Assembly: GCA_942490705.1 (NCBI GenBank)
Contig: CALNXY010000012.1
Location: 186,001 to 250,000, forward strand
Direction of reading: 5' to 3'
Length of the DNA stretch: 64,000 nucleotides
Origin: JAGRCP01 sp942490705
GTDB lineage: Bacteria > Chloroflexota > Anaerolineae > Caldilineales > Caldilineaceae
A model generated the notes under the pieces. It did no database searches and was not told the origin of the DNA. It saw only the letters and a program-made list of their open reading frames with translations. A program made the translations under genes and the position numbers. Of the stretch, positions 27,198 through 35,795 are shown piece after piece; position 1 is the first letter of the stretch, and every line of letters starts with the position of its first letter.

Positions 27198-27731
27198 GTG
27201 ATGACGGTCGAACAAGAATCTCTGCAAACTTCGGCGACCGGCGAAGTGTTGTATTGTGAGAATCATCCGAATGTTGAAACGCTGCTGCGCTGCAATCGGT
27301 GCAACAAACCGATCTGCATGAAATGCGCGGTGCAGACCGACGTTGGCTATCGCTGTAAAGAGTGCATTCGCGCCGTACAGGACAAGTACTACACGGCTGA
27401 AGGGAAAGACAACTGGATTGCTCTGGGCGTCAGCTTTCTGGTAACGCTTATCGCGGCGCCGATTCTGGGCTTCTTCCTCGGTTTTTTCGGTCTCTTCTTT
27501 GGCAGCATCATTGCTTTCTTGATCGGCGGCAGCGCGGGCACGGCATTGTCGCAGATCATCCGGCGCGCAATTGGTGGCCGCCGCGGGCGCAATTTGCGTT
27601 GGTTTGCCCTGGTCGGCATTATTCTGGGCATTCTGGTGGCCATTCTCTTCACGCCCTTCCCGCTGCTGAATATCCCGACCCTCGTCTTTGCCGTCCTTGC
27701 CTCGACAACCGCTCTCTCGTTCCTGCGCTAG
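27198..27731 (+). CDS. B-box zinc finger membrane protein
   Basis: 177 residues; a GTG start directly abuts the nadK stop (AGGGA 7-8 nt upstream), with an ATG one codon later. Residues 18-55 form a B-box-type zinc finger (CENHPNVETLLRCNRC ... CMKCAVQTDVGYRCKEC) with Cys/His pairs. Three hydrophobic helices follow (about 74-90, 92-115, 133-172), with a Gly-rich segment and basic RRAIGGRRGRN loop. This finger-plus-TM architecture is common in Chloroflexota and actinobacteria; function unknown. Confidence 0.8.
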   Translation: MMTVEQESLQTSATGEVLYCENHPNVETLLRCNRCNKPICMKCAVQTDVGYRCKECIRAVQDKYYTAEGKDNWIALGVSFLVTLIAAPILGFFLGFFGLFFGSIIAFLIGGSAGTALSQIIRRAIGGRRGRNLRWFALVGIILGILVAILFTPFPLLNIPTLVFAVLASTTALSFLR

Positions 27732-27753
27732 CAGGCTGTCGGAGATGGTATGA

Positions 27754-27852
27754 ATAGGCCGCGGATTGCGCGGATTAGGCTTAAACAGCTGGATCTTCTT
27801 AGTTTTATCCGCTTGAATCTACCAGATCCGCGCAATCCGCGGCCTATCTTTT
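27754..27852 (+). terminator. 22-bp inverted repeat with T-run after nadK operon
   Basis: Arms at 27754-27775 and 27826-27847 are perfect complements (core GGCCGCGGATTGCGCGGAT) around a 50-nt loop, followed by CTTTTT. An outer 8-bp pair (TGTCGGAG 27737-27744 with CTCCGACA 27859-27866) extends the structure, and GACAAGCT (27863-27870) can instead pair with AGCTTGTC (27880-27887). A further CCGCGGATTG lies at 27918-27927. It may be a dispersed repeat that also terminates transcription. Confidence 0.7.
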
Positions 27853-27990
27853 TGGTCACTCCGACAAGCTGTTAGGCTGAGCTTGTCAGCAGAGGGACAA
27901 TCGTACCCAGTTTGATGCCGCGGATTGATGTCACTTATCAAAGCCCGCTCAATCGCTGATCCAGAGCCGATCACGCAAATCATAGTTTCC

Positions 27991-28019
27991 TTGCGCCGCG
28001 ATTTTGCTTGTGCTATCAT
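27991..28019 (+). promoter_or_regulatory. Promoter of the LysM lipoprotein gene (TTGCGC-17-TATCAT)
   Basis: TTGCGC (27991-27996), 17-bp spacer, TATCAT (28014-28019) preceded by TGC (extended -10). Predicted leader about 35 nt, containing GGGAG 9 nt before the GTG start. Confidence 0.6.
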
Positions 28020-28060
28020 GCCCACAACCACCTCAATGCCGCACAGAGGGAGACCCGTTT

Positions 28061-29059
28061 GTGGCTACTCGTACCCGTTTACTCACCGGCCTCGTGCTGG
28101 CGCTGCTTCTGCTGAGCGCCTGTACACGACGGCCTGAAACGCCCGCATCGATCGACGTCAATGACTTGCCTCCCACCGCAACGGTGGATGCCGCCGCGCC
28201 CTCTGAGCCGGATGCAGAAGCTGTGCCCACGCTCACGCCGGTCGTCGAAGCACCTGCCGAGGGCGAGCCTGCTACAGAGGGCGACGCGGCAGAGGGCGTT
28301 GCGGACGAAGAGCCCTTGCCACTGCGTCCGGATCGGACCTTCCAGTACACCGTGCAAGAGGGGGACAACATCTCCTTTCTGGCCGAAAAATTCGGTACCA
28401 CAATGCAGGTGCTGCGTGAGCTAAACTTTTTAACCGATGACAACATTCAAGCCGGCGCCATATTGATCGTGCCCTACGTTGAAGGCATTACCGAGGAAGG
28501 GGTGCCCACGCCGTTACCGGGACCATTTGAATACACTGTTCAGCCCGGCGATACCTTGGGCGCGATCGAAGCGCGCTTTAACATCAACCAGTTGGAAATC
28601 ATTGAAGCGAATCAACTGTTGACCCCCGACAGCCTCATCGTCGGTACGACGCTTATCATTCCAGGCTATATCCCGGACGCGGACGGATCTTCCGCCTCTG
28701 CCGCGGGCACGGGCACCAACGCGGTTCCGGGCGCACAGGTCACCTATATTGTGCAGCCGGGCGACAGCTTTTTTTCCATCGCACAAGAATTCGGCATAGA
28801 TCCCGATGACCTGGCCATAGCCAACAACATTGTCAATCGCAATGTCTTGCGCGTGGGCCAGGAACTGATCATTCCAGGCGTCAGCCAGCGGGACGTTCAA
28901 ATCTTGCGCGGCACGACCCACACAGTTGCTTCGGGCGAAACGTTGAGTGAGATTGCGACCCAGTATGGCGTAACCGTGGAGTCGATTTTGAGCCTCAACA
29001 ACTTGACCGATCCCAATTCGATTGTCGTCGGTCAGGAATTGGTCATTCCAGGCGAATAG
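28061..29059 (+). CDS. Lipoprotein with four LysM domains
   Basis: 332 residues from GTG (MATRTRLLTGLVLALLLLSAC). The lipobox LLSAC places the lipidated Cys at residue 21. A disordered Pro/Ala/Glu-rich stretch (to ~100) is followed by four LysM domains: FQYTVQEGDNISFLAEKFG, FEYTVQPGDTLGAIEARFN, VTYIVQPGDSFFSIAQEFG and THTVASGETLSEIATQYG, each ending in a (L/A)I(I/V)P block. LysM binds N-acetylglucosamine-containing glycans, so the protein is probably a membrane-anchored cell-wall linker. There is no catalytic domain. Confidence 0.92.
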   Translation: MATRTRLLTGLVLALLLLSACTRRPETPASIDVNDLPPTATVDAAAPSEPDAEAVPTLTPVVEAPAEGEPATEGDAAEGVADEEPLPLRPDRTFQYTVQEGDNISFLAEKFGTTMQVLRELNFLTDDNIQAGAILIVPYVEGITEEGVPTPLPGPFEYTVQPGDTLGAIEARFNINQLEIIEANQLLTPDSLIVGTTLIIPGYIPDADGSSASAAGTGTNAVPGAQVTYIVQPGDSFFSIAQEFGIDPDDLAIANNIVNRNVLRVGQELIIPGVSQRDVQILRGTTHTVASGETLSEIATQYGVTVESILSLNNLTDPNSIVVGQELVIPGE

Positions 29060-29098
29060 CCGTCCTGGTTGGTAAGATTGAACTGAATGTGTTGAATC

Positions 29099-29121
29099 GC
29101 CCGGCGCCTTGCGCGCCGGGC
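29099..29121 (+). terminator. Hairpin after the LysM lipoprotein gene
   Basis: A 9-bp perfect stem (GCCCGGCGC / GCGCCGGGC, 5-nt loop) 40 nt past the stop, followed by CTTCTAT; only a weak T-tract. Confidence 0.5.
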
Positions 29122-29150
29122 CTTCTATATCCAGCGCCAGAGAGAAAGCC

Positions 29151-30023
29151 ATGAAACGGACCGCCACTTCCTCCTTCGGAACCGGCAAACGTGAGAGTCA
29201 TGATGCCGCGTCGTTCTATGCACGCAGTCTCTATGACAATATCTTTGCCGAGCCGGCCAGCGCTGCCCAAATGGACGTCGAGATCCCTGCACATGAGCCG
29301 TGGGCCGATCAGATCTACTGTGCTTCGTCTACCACCATGACCGCCGTGCCGGACAACGGCGTGGCGCTTGCCTTTACCTCACCGCCGTATAACGTGGGCA
29401 AGGACTACGATGACGATATGAGCCTCGACGCCTATCTGGCGCTAATCGGTGACGTGGCGGCTGAGGTCTACCGGGTGCTGCGTCCGGGCGGTCGCTACGT
29501 GATCAATATTGCCAACCTGGGGCGCAAACCCTACATTCCTCTCCACGCGTTCTTCTATGAGATTCACACGCGCCTTGGTTTTCTGCCCATGGGCGAGATA
29601 ATCTGGCGCAAGGCCAAGGGAGCAAGTGGTTCATGCGCCTGGGGCAGTTGGATGAGTGCCAAGGCGCCGCGCCTGCGCGACGTGCACGAGTACCTGCTCG
29701 TCTTTGCCAAGCAGAGCTACTCGCGTCCGGATGCAGGCACATCTGACATCGAGCGTGATGACTTCATGGACGCCACCCTCTCTGTATGGGAGATTCCTGC
29801 CGAGTCTGCGCGCCGCGTCGGCCATCCCGCACCCTTTCCGATTGCGTTGGCCGAGCGGGTGATTCAACTCTACTCCTATCAAGGCGACGTCGTGCTTGAT
29901 CCCTTCATGGGCAGCGGCTCGACCTGCGTGGCTGCTGCCGGTCATCAGCGTCATTATGTGGGCTACGACCTCGACCCCGCATACTGCGACTTGGCGGCCC
30001 ATCGTCTTGCGGCCGCAAAATAG
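29151..30023 (+). CDS. Orphan DNA methyltransferase (N4-cytosine type, DPPY family)
   Basis: 290 residues from MKRTATSSFGTG; a TTG 14 codons upstream is possible. Motif IV TSPPYN (about residue 75) comes before motif I DPFMGSGSTCVAA (about 255), the beta-class order. The S-P-P-Y form of motif IV is typical of N4-cytosine methyltransferases. YVINIANLGRKP and YDLDPAYCDLAAHRL are also family-like. No restriction endonuclease is nearby, so it is probably a solitary regulatory or protective methylase. The target site cannot be predicted from the sequence. Confidence 0.87.
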   Translation: MKRTATSSFGTGKRESHDAASFYARSLYDNIFAEPASAAQMDVEIPAHEPWADQIYCASSTTMTAVPDNGVALAFTSPPYNVGKDYDDDMSLDAYLALIGDVAAEVYRVLRPGGRYVINIANLGRKPYIPLHAFFYEIHTRLGFLPMGEIIWRKAKGASGSCAWGSWMSAKAPRLRDVHEYLLVFAKQSYSRPDAGTSDIERDDFMDATLSVWEIPAESARRVGHPAPFPIALAERVIQLYSYQGDVVLDPFMGSGSTCVAAAGHQRHYVGYDLDPAYCDLAAHRLAAAK

Positions 30024-30127
30024 TCCCCACCACGGAAGCTACCTCACAGATCATTTTCGCCAGATCCGGCCATACTGCGTAGATAGTTTGAACTTGAATG
30101 ATTTTTGTAATGAGGGAAGTAGGGGAA

Positions 30128-30709
30128 ATGAGTAAGCCAATTCACGTCTTTGCCATGGCCGGCAGCCTGCGCGAACGTTCGCTTAACCGGGCGCTGCTGC
30201 GCGCGGCGGCCGAGGTGTTGCCTGATAGCATGACGTTAGATATCTATGATTTGATGCCACTGCCCATGTTCAATTCCGACGTCGAGCGGGCCGGCGTGCC
30301 TGAATCCGTGCAGGATTTTCATCGACGCATGGTCGCGGCCGATGCCTTGCTGATCGCGACGCCTGAGTATAATTTCTCCGTTCCCGGTGTGCTCAAGAAT
30401 GCCTTAGACTGGGCGTCGCGGCCTCAAGCCAATGGCGATCCTGCTCCGCTCAACCAGAAGAGTGCGGCCATTCTCAGCGCAGCCGGTCGGTTTGGCGGCG
30501 TACGCGCCCAGGGGCATTTGCACGATATTCTGCTCCACAACCAGGTCTATATCTTGCAGCGTCCCCAGTTCATGCTCTCTTCTGCGGGGACTCATTTTGA
30601 TGACGAGTTGCATCTTCGCGACGAGGAGACGCGCCTGCGTCTGCAAGGCGTTCTCGTCGGGCTGGAAGCATGGACTCGTCGCCTCCAGCCCGAACGACTG
30701 CCAGCGTAG
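30128..30709 (+). CDS. NADPH-dependent FMN reductase family
   Basis: 193 residues, flavodoxin-like fold. The FMN phosphate loop GSLRERSLNRALLRAA is near the N-terminus (residues ~10-25), and ATPEYNFSVPGVLKNALDWASRP contains the PEYN flavin-binding motif and PGVLKNALDW helix of the NQO/azoreductase-type family. Start at MSKPIHVFAM, with AGGGGAA just upstream. It probably reduces quinones or other electrophiles. A strong terminator follows, so it is transcribed alone or with the methyltransferase. Confidence 0.9.
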   Translation: MSKPIHVFAMAGSLRERSLNRALLRAAAEVLPDSMTLDIYDLMPLPMFNSDVERAGVPESVQDFHRRMVAADALLIATPEYNFSVPGVLKNALDWASRPQANGDPAPLNQKSAAILSAAGRFGGVRAQGHLHDILLHNQVYILQRPQFMLSSAGTHFDDELHLRDEETRLRLQGVLVGLEAWTRRLQPERLPA

Positions 30710-30737
30710 GGCCCTCAACCGAGACGAGCGTGAATCG

Positions 30738-30776
30738 AACGCAGATCGACAGGGAACTTGTCGATCTGCGTTTTTT
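30738..30776 (+). terminator. Rho-independent terminator
   Basis: A 14-bp perfect stem (AACGCAGATCGACA with its complement, 7-nt loop) is followed by TTTT. It ends the FMN reductase transcript. Confidence 0.9.
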
Positions 30777-30803
30777 GTTGCTTTCAATTTGTGCCGTTTC
30801 TTG

Positions 30804-30812
30804 TGTTATAAT
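30804..30812 (+). promoter_or_regulatory. Extended -10 promoter of the L,D-transpeptidase gene
   Basis: TGT directly before TATAAT (30807-30812) makes a textbook extended -10; the -35 region (TTCAAT, ~30783) is weak. Leader about 98 nt to the ATG at 30917. Confidence 0.6.
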
Positions 30813-30916
30813 GGCGTTATCTTCGTTCTAAGCCCTGTTTGGGCGCCTTCCAAGATCTTGCCAGCACCTCCCAACCTGAATGTCTGTGTCGATACGTTGT
30901 CGAGGAGGTTTGCCAT

Positions 30917-31780
30917 ATGCCTATGCGATTTCAGGGGCGCGTCATTGTCGCCCTTCTGCTTGCCAGTTGTCTACTCGTTGCCCTCACGCCGCCGCTTCAA
31001 GCTCGTTCGTTCAGCGGCATTACGTCGCCGAGCGCCAATACCGCTATCTACGGCGAGGTTGTCGTGCGCGGCACGGCCGATCACCCTACCTTCCGCAAGT
31101 GGCAGATTGATCTGATCCTTGCCGACCAAGATGGGCATGAGACCTTTTTGGCCCTTGGCGAAGAACCGGTCCGCGCCGATACGTTTTTTGTGTGGGATAC
31201 GACACCCTTTCCGGATGGCACGCATCACTTGCGCCTGCGTGTGGTGCACAGCAACCTGAACTACGACGAGTATCTCGTGCCGGTCACGCTGCGCAACGGA
31301 CGCATGACTGAGTCATCGCTCGAGATTGCAAGTGAGTCGAACTCAGGCGATGAACCTCGCACGGTTGATCCGGCGCCGATCGCGATTGCGCCGCCGGCGG
31401 CAGAGCCCATGCCGGCGCCTGCGGGCGTAGATCGTTGGATTGAAGTCGATATCTCTGACCAGCGTCTGCGGGCGTGGGAAGGAGATCAGGCGGTCTTTGA
31501 CTACACGGTGAGTACCGGCAAGCCAGGCCATCTGACCTTGCCGGGCACCTTTAGCGTCTATCGTAAGTATGAGCAGACGCGCATGCGCGGCTATGACTAT
31601 GACACGCCTGATGTCCCCTGGACGATGTACTATTCCGGTGCGTTTGCCATTCACGGCGCGTACTGGCACGACAATTTTGGCACGCCGGTAAGTCACGGCT
31701 GCGTCAATCTGCCCGTCGAGCAGGCCAAGGCGCTCTATGAATGGGCCGATATGGGCACTGTCGTCGTCGTTCGTCCCTGA
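30917..31780 (+). CDS. L,D-transpeptidase (YkuD domain)
   Basis: 287 residues from MPMRFQGRVIV with a strong GAGGAGG Shine-Dalgarno. A signal peptide or anchor occupies residues ~8-30. Residues ~35-135 form an Ig-like beta domain (SPSANTAIYGEVVVRGTAD). After a Pro/Ala linker, the YkuD domain (about 178-287) runs from WIEVDISDQRLRAWEGD to the active site HGAYWHDN...SHGCVNL with catalytic Cys. It forms 3-3 peptidoglycan cross-links or attaches envelope proteins. Confidence 0.93.
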   Translation: MPMRFQGRVIVALLLASCLLVALTPPLQARSFSGITSPSANTAIYGEVVVRGTADHPTFRKWQIDLILADQDGHETFLALGEEPVRADTFFVWDTTPFPDGTHHLRLRVVHSNLNYDEYLVPVTLRNGRMTESSLEIASESNSGDEPRTVDPAPIAIAPPAAEPMPAPAGVDRWIEVDISDQRLRAWEGDQAVFDYTVSTGKPGHLTLPGTFSVYRKYEQTRMRGYDYDTPDVPWTMYYSGAFAIHGAYWHDNFGTPVSHGCVNLPVEQAKALYEWADMGTVVVVRP

Positions 31781-31782
31781 GC

Positions 31783-32622
31783 ATGATTCGATTAGGCGCG
31801 CCTCTACCCCCAACAGAGCAAACGCCCGCTGAATGGGCACAGGCGGTGTTGCACGCCGGCTATCGCGCTGACTTCTGCCCCGTAGATGAAGCAGCAGATG
31901 ATGCGACCGTGCAAGCCTACGCCACGGCCGCGGCTGCCTCCGATATCGTCATTGCCGAAGTCGGCGCCTGGAGCAATCCGCTCAGCCCCGATCCCGCCGT
32001 GCGCAGCCAGGCCATCGACTACTGTCGTAGCCGCCTCGACCTGGCCGAGCGCATCGGCGCCTCCTGCTGCGTCAATATCGCCGGCTCGCGTGGCGAGAAG
32101 TGGGACGGGCCGACCGCGGCTGACTATGCGCCGGATACCTTTGACCTGATTGTCGAAACCGTGCGCGCCATCATCGATGAGGTCCAGCCGCGGCGCACCT
32201 TTTACACGCTGGAGACCATGCCGTGGATGCTGCCTGACTCGGCGGAGAGCTATCTGCAGCTTCTTCACGCCATCGACCGGCCGGCGTTCGGCGTTCATCT
32301 CGATCCGGTCAATCTTATCAACAGTCCGCGACGCTACTTTCAGCAGGACGCGCTGTTCGATGAATGCTTCAGTCTGCTGGGACCGTATATCAAGAGCTGT
32401 CACGCCAAAGACATCGTGCTTCGTCAGGAACTGACGACGCAACTGGTAGAGGCGATCCCCGGGCAAGGTGGCTTCGACTATGCATACTTCCTGCGCAAGC
32501 TACACGCCCTGGACCGCGATGTGCCGCTCATGCTGGAGCACCTGCAACATCAGGCAGACTACGACCGGGGCGCCCGGCACATCCGCGCCGTGGCCGCCGC
32601 CGCAGGGATCCCATTGGCCTGA
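31783..32622 (+). CDS. Sugar phosphate isomerase/epimerase-like TIM barrel
   Basis: 279 residues, starting 3 nt after the transpeptidase stop. The AP-endonuclease-2/xylose-isomerase-like barrel is indicated by ERIGASCCVNIAG, TFYTLETMPWMLPDS (metal-binding Glu), FGVHLDPVNLI (His/Asp), IKSCHAKDIVLR (His/Lys/Asp) and PLMLEHL (final Glu). These are the expected metal ligands of the family. Probable role: isomerisation of a keto sugar or inositol-type compound. It opens the catabolic island. Confidence 0.87.
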   Translation: MIRLGAPLPPTEQTPAEWAQAVLHAGYRADFCPVDEAADDATVQAYATAAAASDIVIAEVGAWSNPLSPDPAVRSQAIDYCRSRLDLAERIGASCCVNIAGSRGEKWDGPTAADYAPDTFDLIVETVRAIIDEVQPRRTFYTLETMPWMLPDSAESYLQLLHAIDRPAFGVHLDPVNLINSPRRYFQQDALFDECFSLLGPYIKSCHAKDIVLRQELTTQLVEAIPGQGGFDYAYFLRKLHALDRDVPLMLEHLQHQADYDRGARHIRAVAAAAGIPLA

Positions 32623-32664
32623 GCGACAATCCAATTTCATCACTGGAACCACTTGCGCCAGCCT

Positions 32665-33621
32665 CTACTCTTCTCCGTTGGCGCGACTTTGATACCATGC
32701 CACGGTCGCGCGGATCGCCTCTTCGTGCGGCGTAGCGCCTTTGTCAAAAGCAGCTCGATACTTGCTGTCATCGACAATGTAAGGCTCGCTGAACTCGTAG
32801 TACATCTCCTTCATCTCCCGCAACATCGGATTGAACCAGCCCAGCATCGTCAGCATCGTCATGCCGGCCGTGCGGACCTTGACGGGCTGACCGATCTGCG
32901 CCTCAACTTGCTCGACAAAGGCCCGCGTCGATTGGGTCGGCGCGTTGGGCACGTGCCAAGCCTGGCCGTACGCTTCCGGTGCTTCCGCCAGGCTAATGAG
33001 CGCTTCGGCGAAGTCGCGGATGTACGTGTAGGTGTGGGGCAAGTCAATGTCGCCGAGAAGATTGACCGTCTTGCCCTCCAGCGCAGCTGCGAACAGCAGG
33101 TCTCCCACGGATGAATCGGTGACCCGTGGGCCGAAGAAGTCCGATGCCCGTCCGATCACTACATTGAGTTCGTCGGGCGTATGGGCATTCAGTAACTGCT
33201 CGGCGATCTGCGCGCGCGTCTTGCCTTTGTGGCCGGTCGCGGCGTAGGGCAAATCTTCGCTGATCGGTGCGCCGTCCGTGGGACCATACATGTAGAGGTT
33301 GTCGCCAAAGACAAGGGTCGTGCCGCTCTCATGCAGTCCGGCCAGAACGGAGTCGATCAGCGGCGGAAATCTCTCGGGCCATTCCGTGTAGGGCGGCTGC
33401 GCGCACAAGAAAACAACGTCGGCGTCGGCGCAGGCCGCCTTCACATTGGCCGGATCGTAGAGATCCGCTGCCGAGACCGTCACGCCTTCCGGCAGGGCCT
33501 CCCCGATTTGCCCGCTGCGGTTGACCATGCGCGAAACGATGCCATGTTCCGTTAACTGCTCCATAATGGTTAGACCCAACTGGCCCGTTCCCAAGATCAC
33601 GGGGCGTTCTATTGCTGCCAT
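32665..33621 (-). CDS. NAD-dependent epimerase/dehydratase family protein
   Basis: 318 residues, extended SDR fold. The dinucleotide motif is GTGQLGL at residues ~9-15, and the acidic VSAADLYDPANV follows. The usual YxxxK is not obvious: the region after LVFGDNLYMYGPTDG has TGHKGKTRAQIAE rather than a clear Tyr-x3-Lys. It resembles the subgroup that has lost the catalytic tyrosine (NmrA/atypical). Start at MAAIERPVIL with AAAGGAG at 8 nt; the upstream in-frame extension lacks support. Confidence 0.85.
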   Translation of the reverse strand: MAAIERPVILGTGQLGLTIMEQLTEHGIVSRMVNRSGQIGEALPEGVTVSAADLYDPANVKAACADADVVFLCAQPPYTEWPERFPPLIDSVLAGLHESGTTLVFGDNLYMYGPTDGAPISEDLPYAATGHKGKTRAQIAEQLLNAHTPDELNVVIGRASDFFGPRVTDSSVGDLLFAAALEGKTVNLLGDIDLPHTYTYIRDFAEALISLAEAPEAYGQAWHVPNAPTQSTRAFVEQVEAQIGQPVKVRTAGMTMLTMLGWFNPMLREMKEMYYEFSEPYIVDDSKYRAAFDKGATPHEEAIRATVAWYQSRANGEE

Positions 33622-33834
33622 GGATAGACTCCTTTTCCGGGTTGAAGACTCGAGCATGCCGATCACGGTTCTGCAACCTATACGGCATATCGGTACGATA
33701 GTTCTAGACGCTCTCACTCTACACCCTGACACATTGTCAGAGTCAAGGGGCGGTTTTGAAAATTGAATTTTACATAATGTTTGAACTTCGAGTAGAATAT
33801 GGAGGAACACTATTCGAACAGGGAGAAATCAGCC

Positions 33835-35226
33835 ATGGCAACGCACACCTTCGCAGCAGATACTTCGACCATTCAGTTTGGTGAATCGGTCGCCCTCCGT
33901 TGGACGACTCAAGGGGCCGACGACGTCTATCTCAATTGGCGTGGAGTTGCCAAACAGGGCGAAGAGCTTGTGACACCAATTGTGACGACGACGTATGTGC
34001 TATATGTCACCCGGGAAGACGAAGTCGGACAAGAGTTGCGCGTCACCATCGAAGTGGAAGGCGCTGTGCCGGCTCCGGACGAGATCACTCGCCCCCCCTT
34101 GCTTACCCTTACGCCCGAAAATATCGCGTTGCTAAAGCGCTATCCACGGCCACCCCAGGACAATGGGCGCGGTCTGCACTTCGCCCTCGACCTGCGTCCA
34201 GAGAGCATCACCAAGACCATTGAGCGTCTGCAATACATCAACGCCACCTGGACCCTCATCTATGCGCAGGATGAATTGCAGACATATCGTGCCGCCAAAG
34301 CGTGCTGGGATGTGGGCATCATGCCAGTGGTCCGCATTGGCAAGCAGATCGACAGATTCTTTGACCCGGTGCCTTATGTGAAAGCGCTGCACGAAGCCGG
34401 CGCACCGGCCTATGTCCAGATCTACAATGAACCGGCCGACCGGCGCGAGTGGGATGACAATCGGCCGGACAACTATCGTGAAGTCTTTGCTGAGCGTTGG
34501 GCCCGCCACGCCGCGGCCGTGGCCGATGCCGGTGGTTATCCCGGCTTGCAGGTCATGGGCAAGAGTGAACTGGACGTGGCCATCGATGCCGTCGACGCCA
34601 TCAATCGACGTGACATTTGGGAGCGGGCGGTCTTCGTCGTGCACAACTATGGCGTCAACCACCCACCCAACTACCCCTACGATGAGCTTTCGCAGCAGAC
34701 CCATCCCGGGATCACCATCGTTGAAGATCCAGTCTCGGTGATGATGGGCTCGGCCTTTGCCGTGTGGATGCATGAGCGCTTGGGGAAGGTGATCCCGATT
34801 GTCGGCGGCGAGGGCGGTTGGCAATTTGGCGTAGACGATGATCGCCGCTACCCGCGCGTGCTGCAGCCGCTCCATGCGCTCTATCACAGGGAGATCTTCG
34901 AATGGTTCCGCACCGGCGTCCTCTCCAGCGGCGAGGCGCTGCCCGATTACTACTTCAGCATGACGCCCTGGCTGGTGGGCGGCTGGAACACGGCCGAGGA
35001 CTGGTGGGGCGGTCCGCTGGGCGACAAGACTGAGACGATCGAAGCCGTGCGCGCCATCCCCGACTTTGTGCGCCGCTTCTCATGGGATGGTGCGGATGGT
35101 TCGACGCCGCAGCCGGTGGAACCGCTTCCCGAACCAGTGGAGCCGGTTACGCCTGCGCCAGAGCCCACTGAGCCGATAGAACCTGAGCCGATAGAACCTG
35201 AGCCGGAAGAGCCTGATAGAACCTGA
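33835..35226 (+). CDS. Glycosidase-like TIM-barrel protein, reading frame broken at PEP repeats
   Basis: 463 residues from MATHTFAADTSTIQFGESVA with GGGAG upstream. Residues ~1-80 are an Ig-like sandwich; ~95-410 look like a clan-A glycosidase barrel, with candidate acid/base in QIYNEPADR and nucleophile in VGGEGGWQFG. From ~425 a Pro/Glu repeat begins (units encoded by CCTGAGCCGATAGAA). The frame then ends at TGA (35224-35226) because one unit lacks 5 bp; a further domain follows in the next frame. There is no signal peptide. No exact GH family is recognised. See the separate entry for the 3' part. Confidence 0.75.
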   Translation: MATHTFAADTSTIQFGESVALRWTTQGADDVYLNWRGVAKQGEELVTPIVTTTYVLYVTREDEVGQELRVTIEVEGAVPAPDEITRPPLLTLTPENIALLKRYPRPPQDNGRGLHFALDLRPESITKTIERLQYINATWTLIYAQDELQTYRAAKACWDVGIMPVVRIGKQIDRFFDPVPYVKALHEAGAPAYVQIYNEPADRREWDDNRPDNYREVFAERWARHAAAVADAGGYPGLQVMGKSELDVAIDAVDAINRRDIWERAVFVVHNYGVNHPPNYPYDELSQQTHPGITIVEDPVSVMMGSAFAVWMHERLGKVIPIVGGEGGWQFGVDDDRRYPRVLQPLHALYHREIFEWFRTGVLSSGEALPDYYFSMTPWLVGGWNTAEDWWGGPLGDKTETIEAVRAIPDFVRRFSWDGADGSTPQPVEPLPEPVEPVTPAPEPTEPIEPEPIEPEPEEPDRT

Positions 35227-35275
35227 GCCGGTAGAGCCTGCGCCGGTAGAGCCTGAACCAGTTGAACCTGATCCT
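35140..35275 (+). repeat. Pro-Glu coding tandem repeat with 5-bp lesion
   Basis: Imperfect 15-bp units of the form CCTGAGCCGATAGAA (P-E-P-I-E) and 9- to 12-bp variants. The unit at about 35211-35220 is 10 bp (CCTGATAGAA), lacking GCCGA. This shifts the frame by +1 relative to the flanking coding sequence. Confidence 0.88.
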
Positions 35276-35710
35276 GTGGCGCCGCCGGTCGCGCCCGCGC
35301 CTGCCGACCTCAACTGGGACGCACGCCTGGATGAACTCGGCGTGCGGCTGACCCGCAGCGACGCGACGGGCCCCGTGTGGCGACTGACCGCCGCACGCTT
35401 TTTGGATGTCGACGAAGCCGGTGGCAAGCATCACGTCTACATCAATGCCGTACAGACCGACGGTTCTCCTGCTCCGGGTATCCGCTTCGTCGTAGATTGG
35501 GTGGGACGCCGCGACGATGAGACGCCGGGCTATGCAACAACTGATGCGTTGGGGCGGGGCAATTATCCCATGTTCATCGGCATGGATCCGGCCAAGCGCG
35601 ACGGCATCATCTTCGCCACCGCTGCTGATGCGCCAGGCGATCGCGTCGACGGTATGGGGTTGCCCGATCATCAGCAGGTTGCGTTTGAGCTGACCTTCAC
35701 GTTGGCGTAG
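35227..35710 (+). pseudogene. C-terminal domain of the broken glycosidase-like gene
   Basis: Frame 2 continues the Pro-Glu repeat (PEPVEPAPVEPEPVEP pattern) without interruption, then encodes ~140 residues of an all-beta domain (HHVYINAVQTDGSPAPGIRF, RDDETPGYATTDALGRGNY) ending FELTFTLA. It has no start codon with a Shine-Dalgarno of its own, and sequence character is continuous with the upstream gene. It is therefore the C-terminal part of one original 33835-35710 gene, separated by a 5-bp deletion. Restoring the unit would join both. Confidence 0.75.
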
Positions 35711-35795
35711 CGCACCCCAGGCTCGGACAGTGCTCAAAAAAAGGCGGCGGCCCGTACATCGGCCGCCGCTTGCGCGCTCATGATCTGCCTGACAA

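Noticed and set aside
34132..34887. 251-codon minus-strand frame inside the glycosidase-like gene
   Set aside because: Antisense shadow; no domain or start signal.
35221..35226. TGA in the glycosidase-like gene as a selenocysteine codon (selA is present)
   Set aside because: The Pro-Glu repeat continues in a different frame, so the TGA results from a 5-bp lesion; no SECIS-like hairpin is seen.
35140..35275. CRISPR array
   Set aside because: Units are contiguous coding repeats without spacers.
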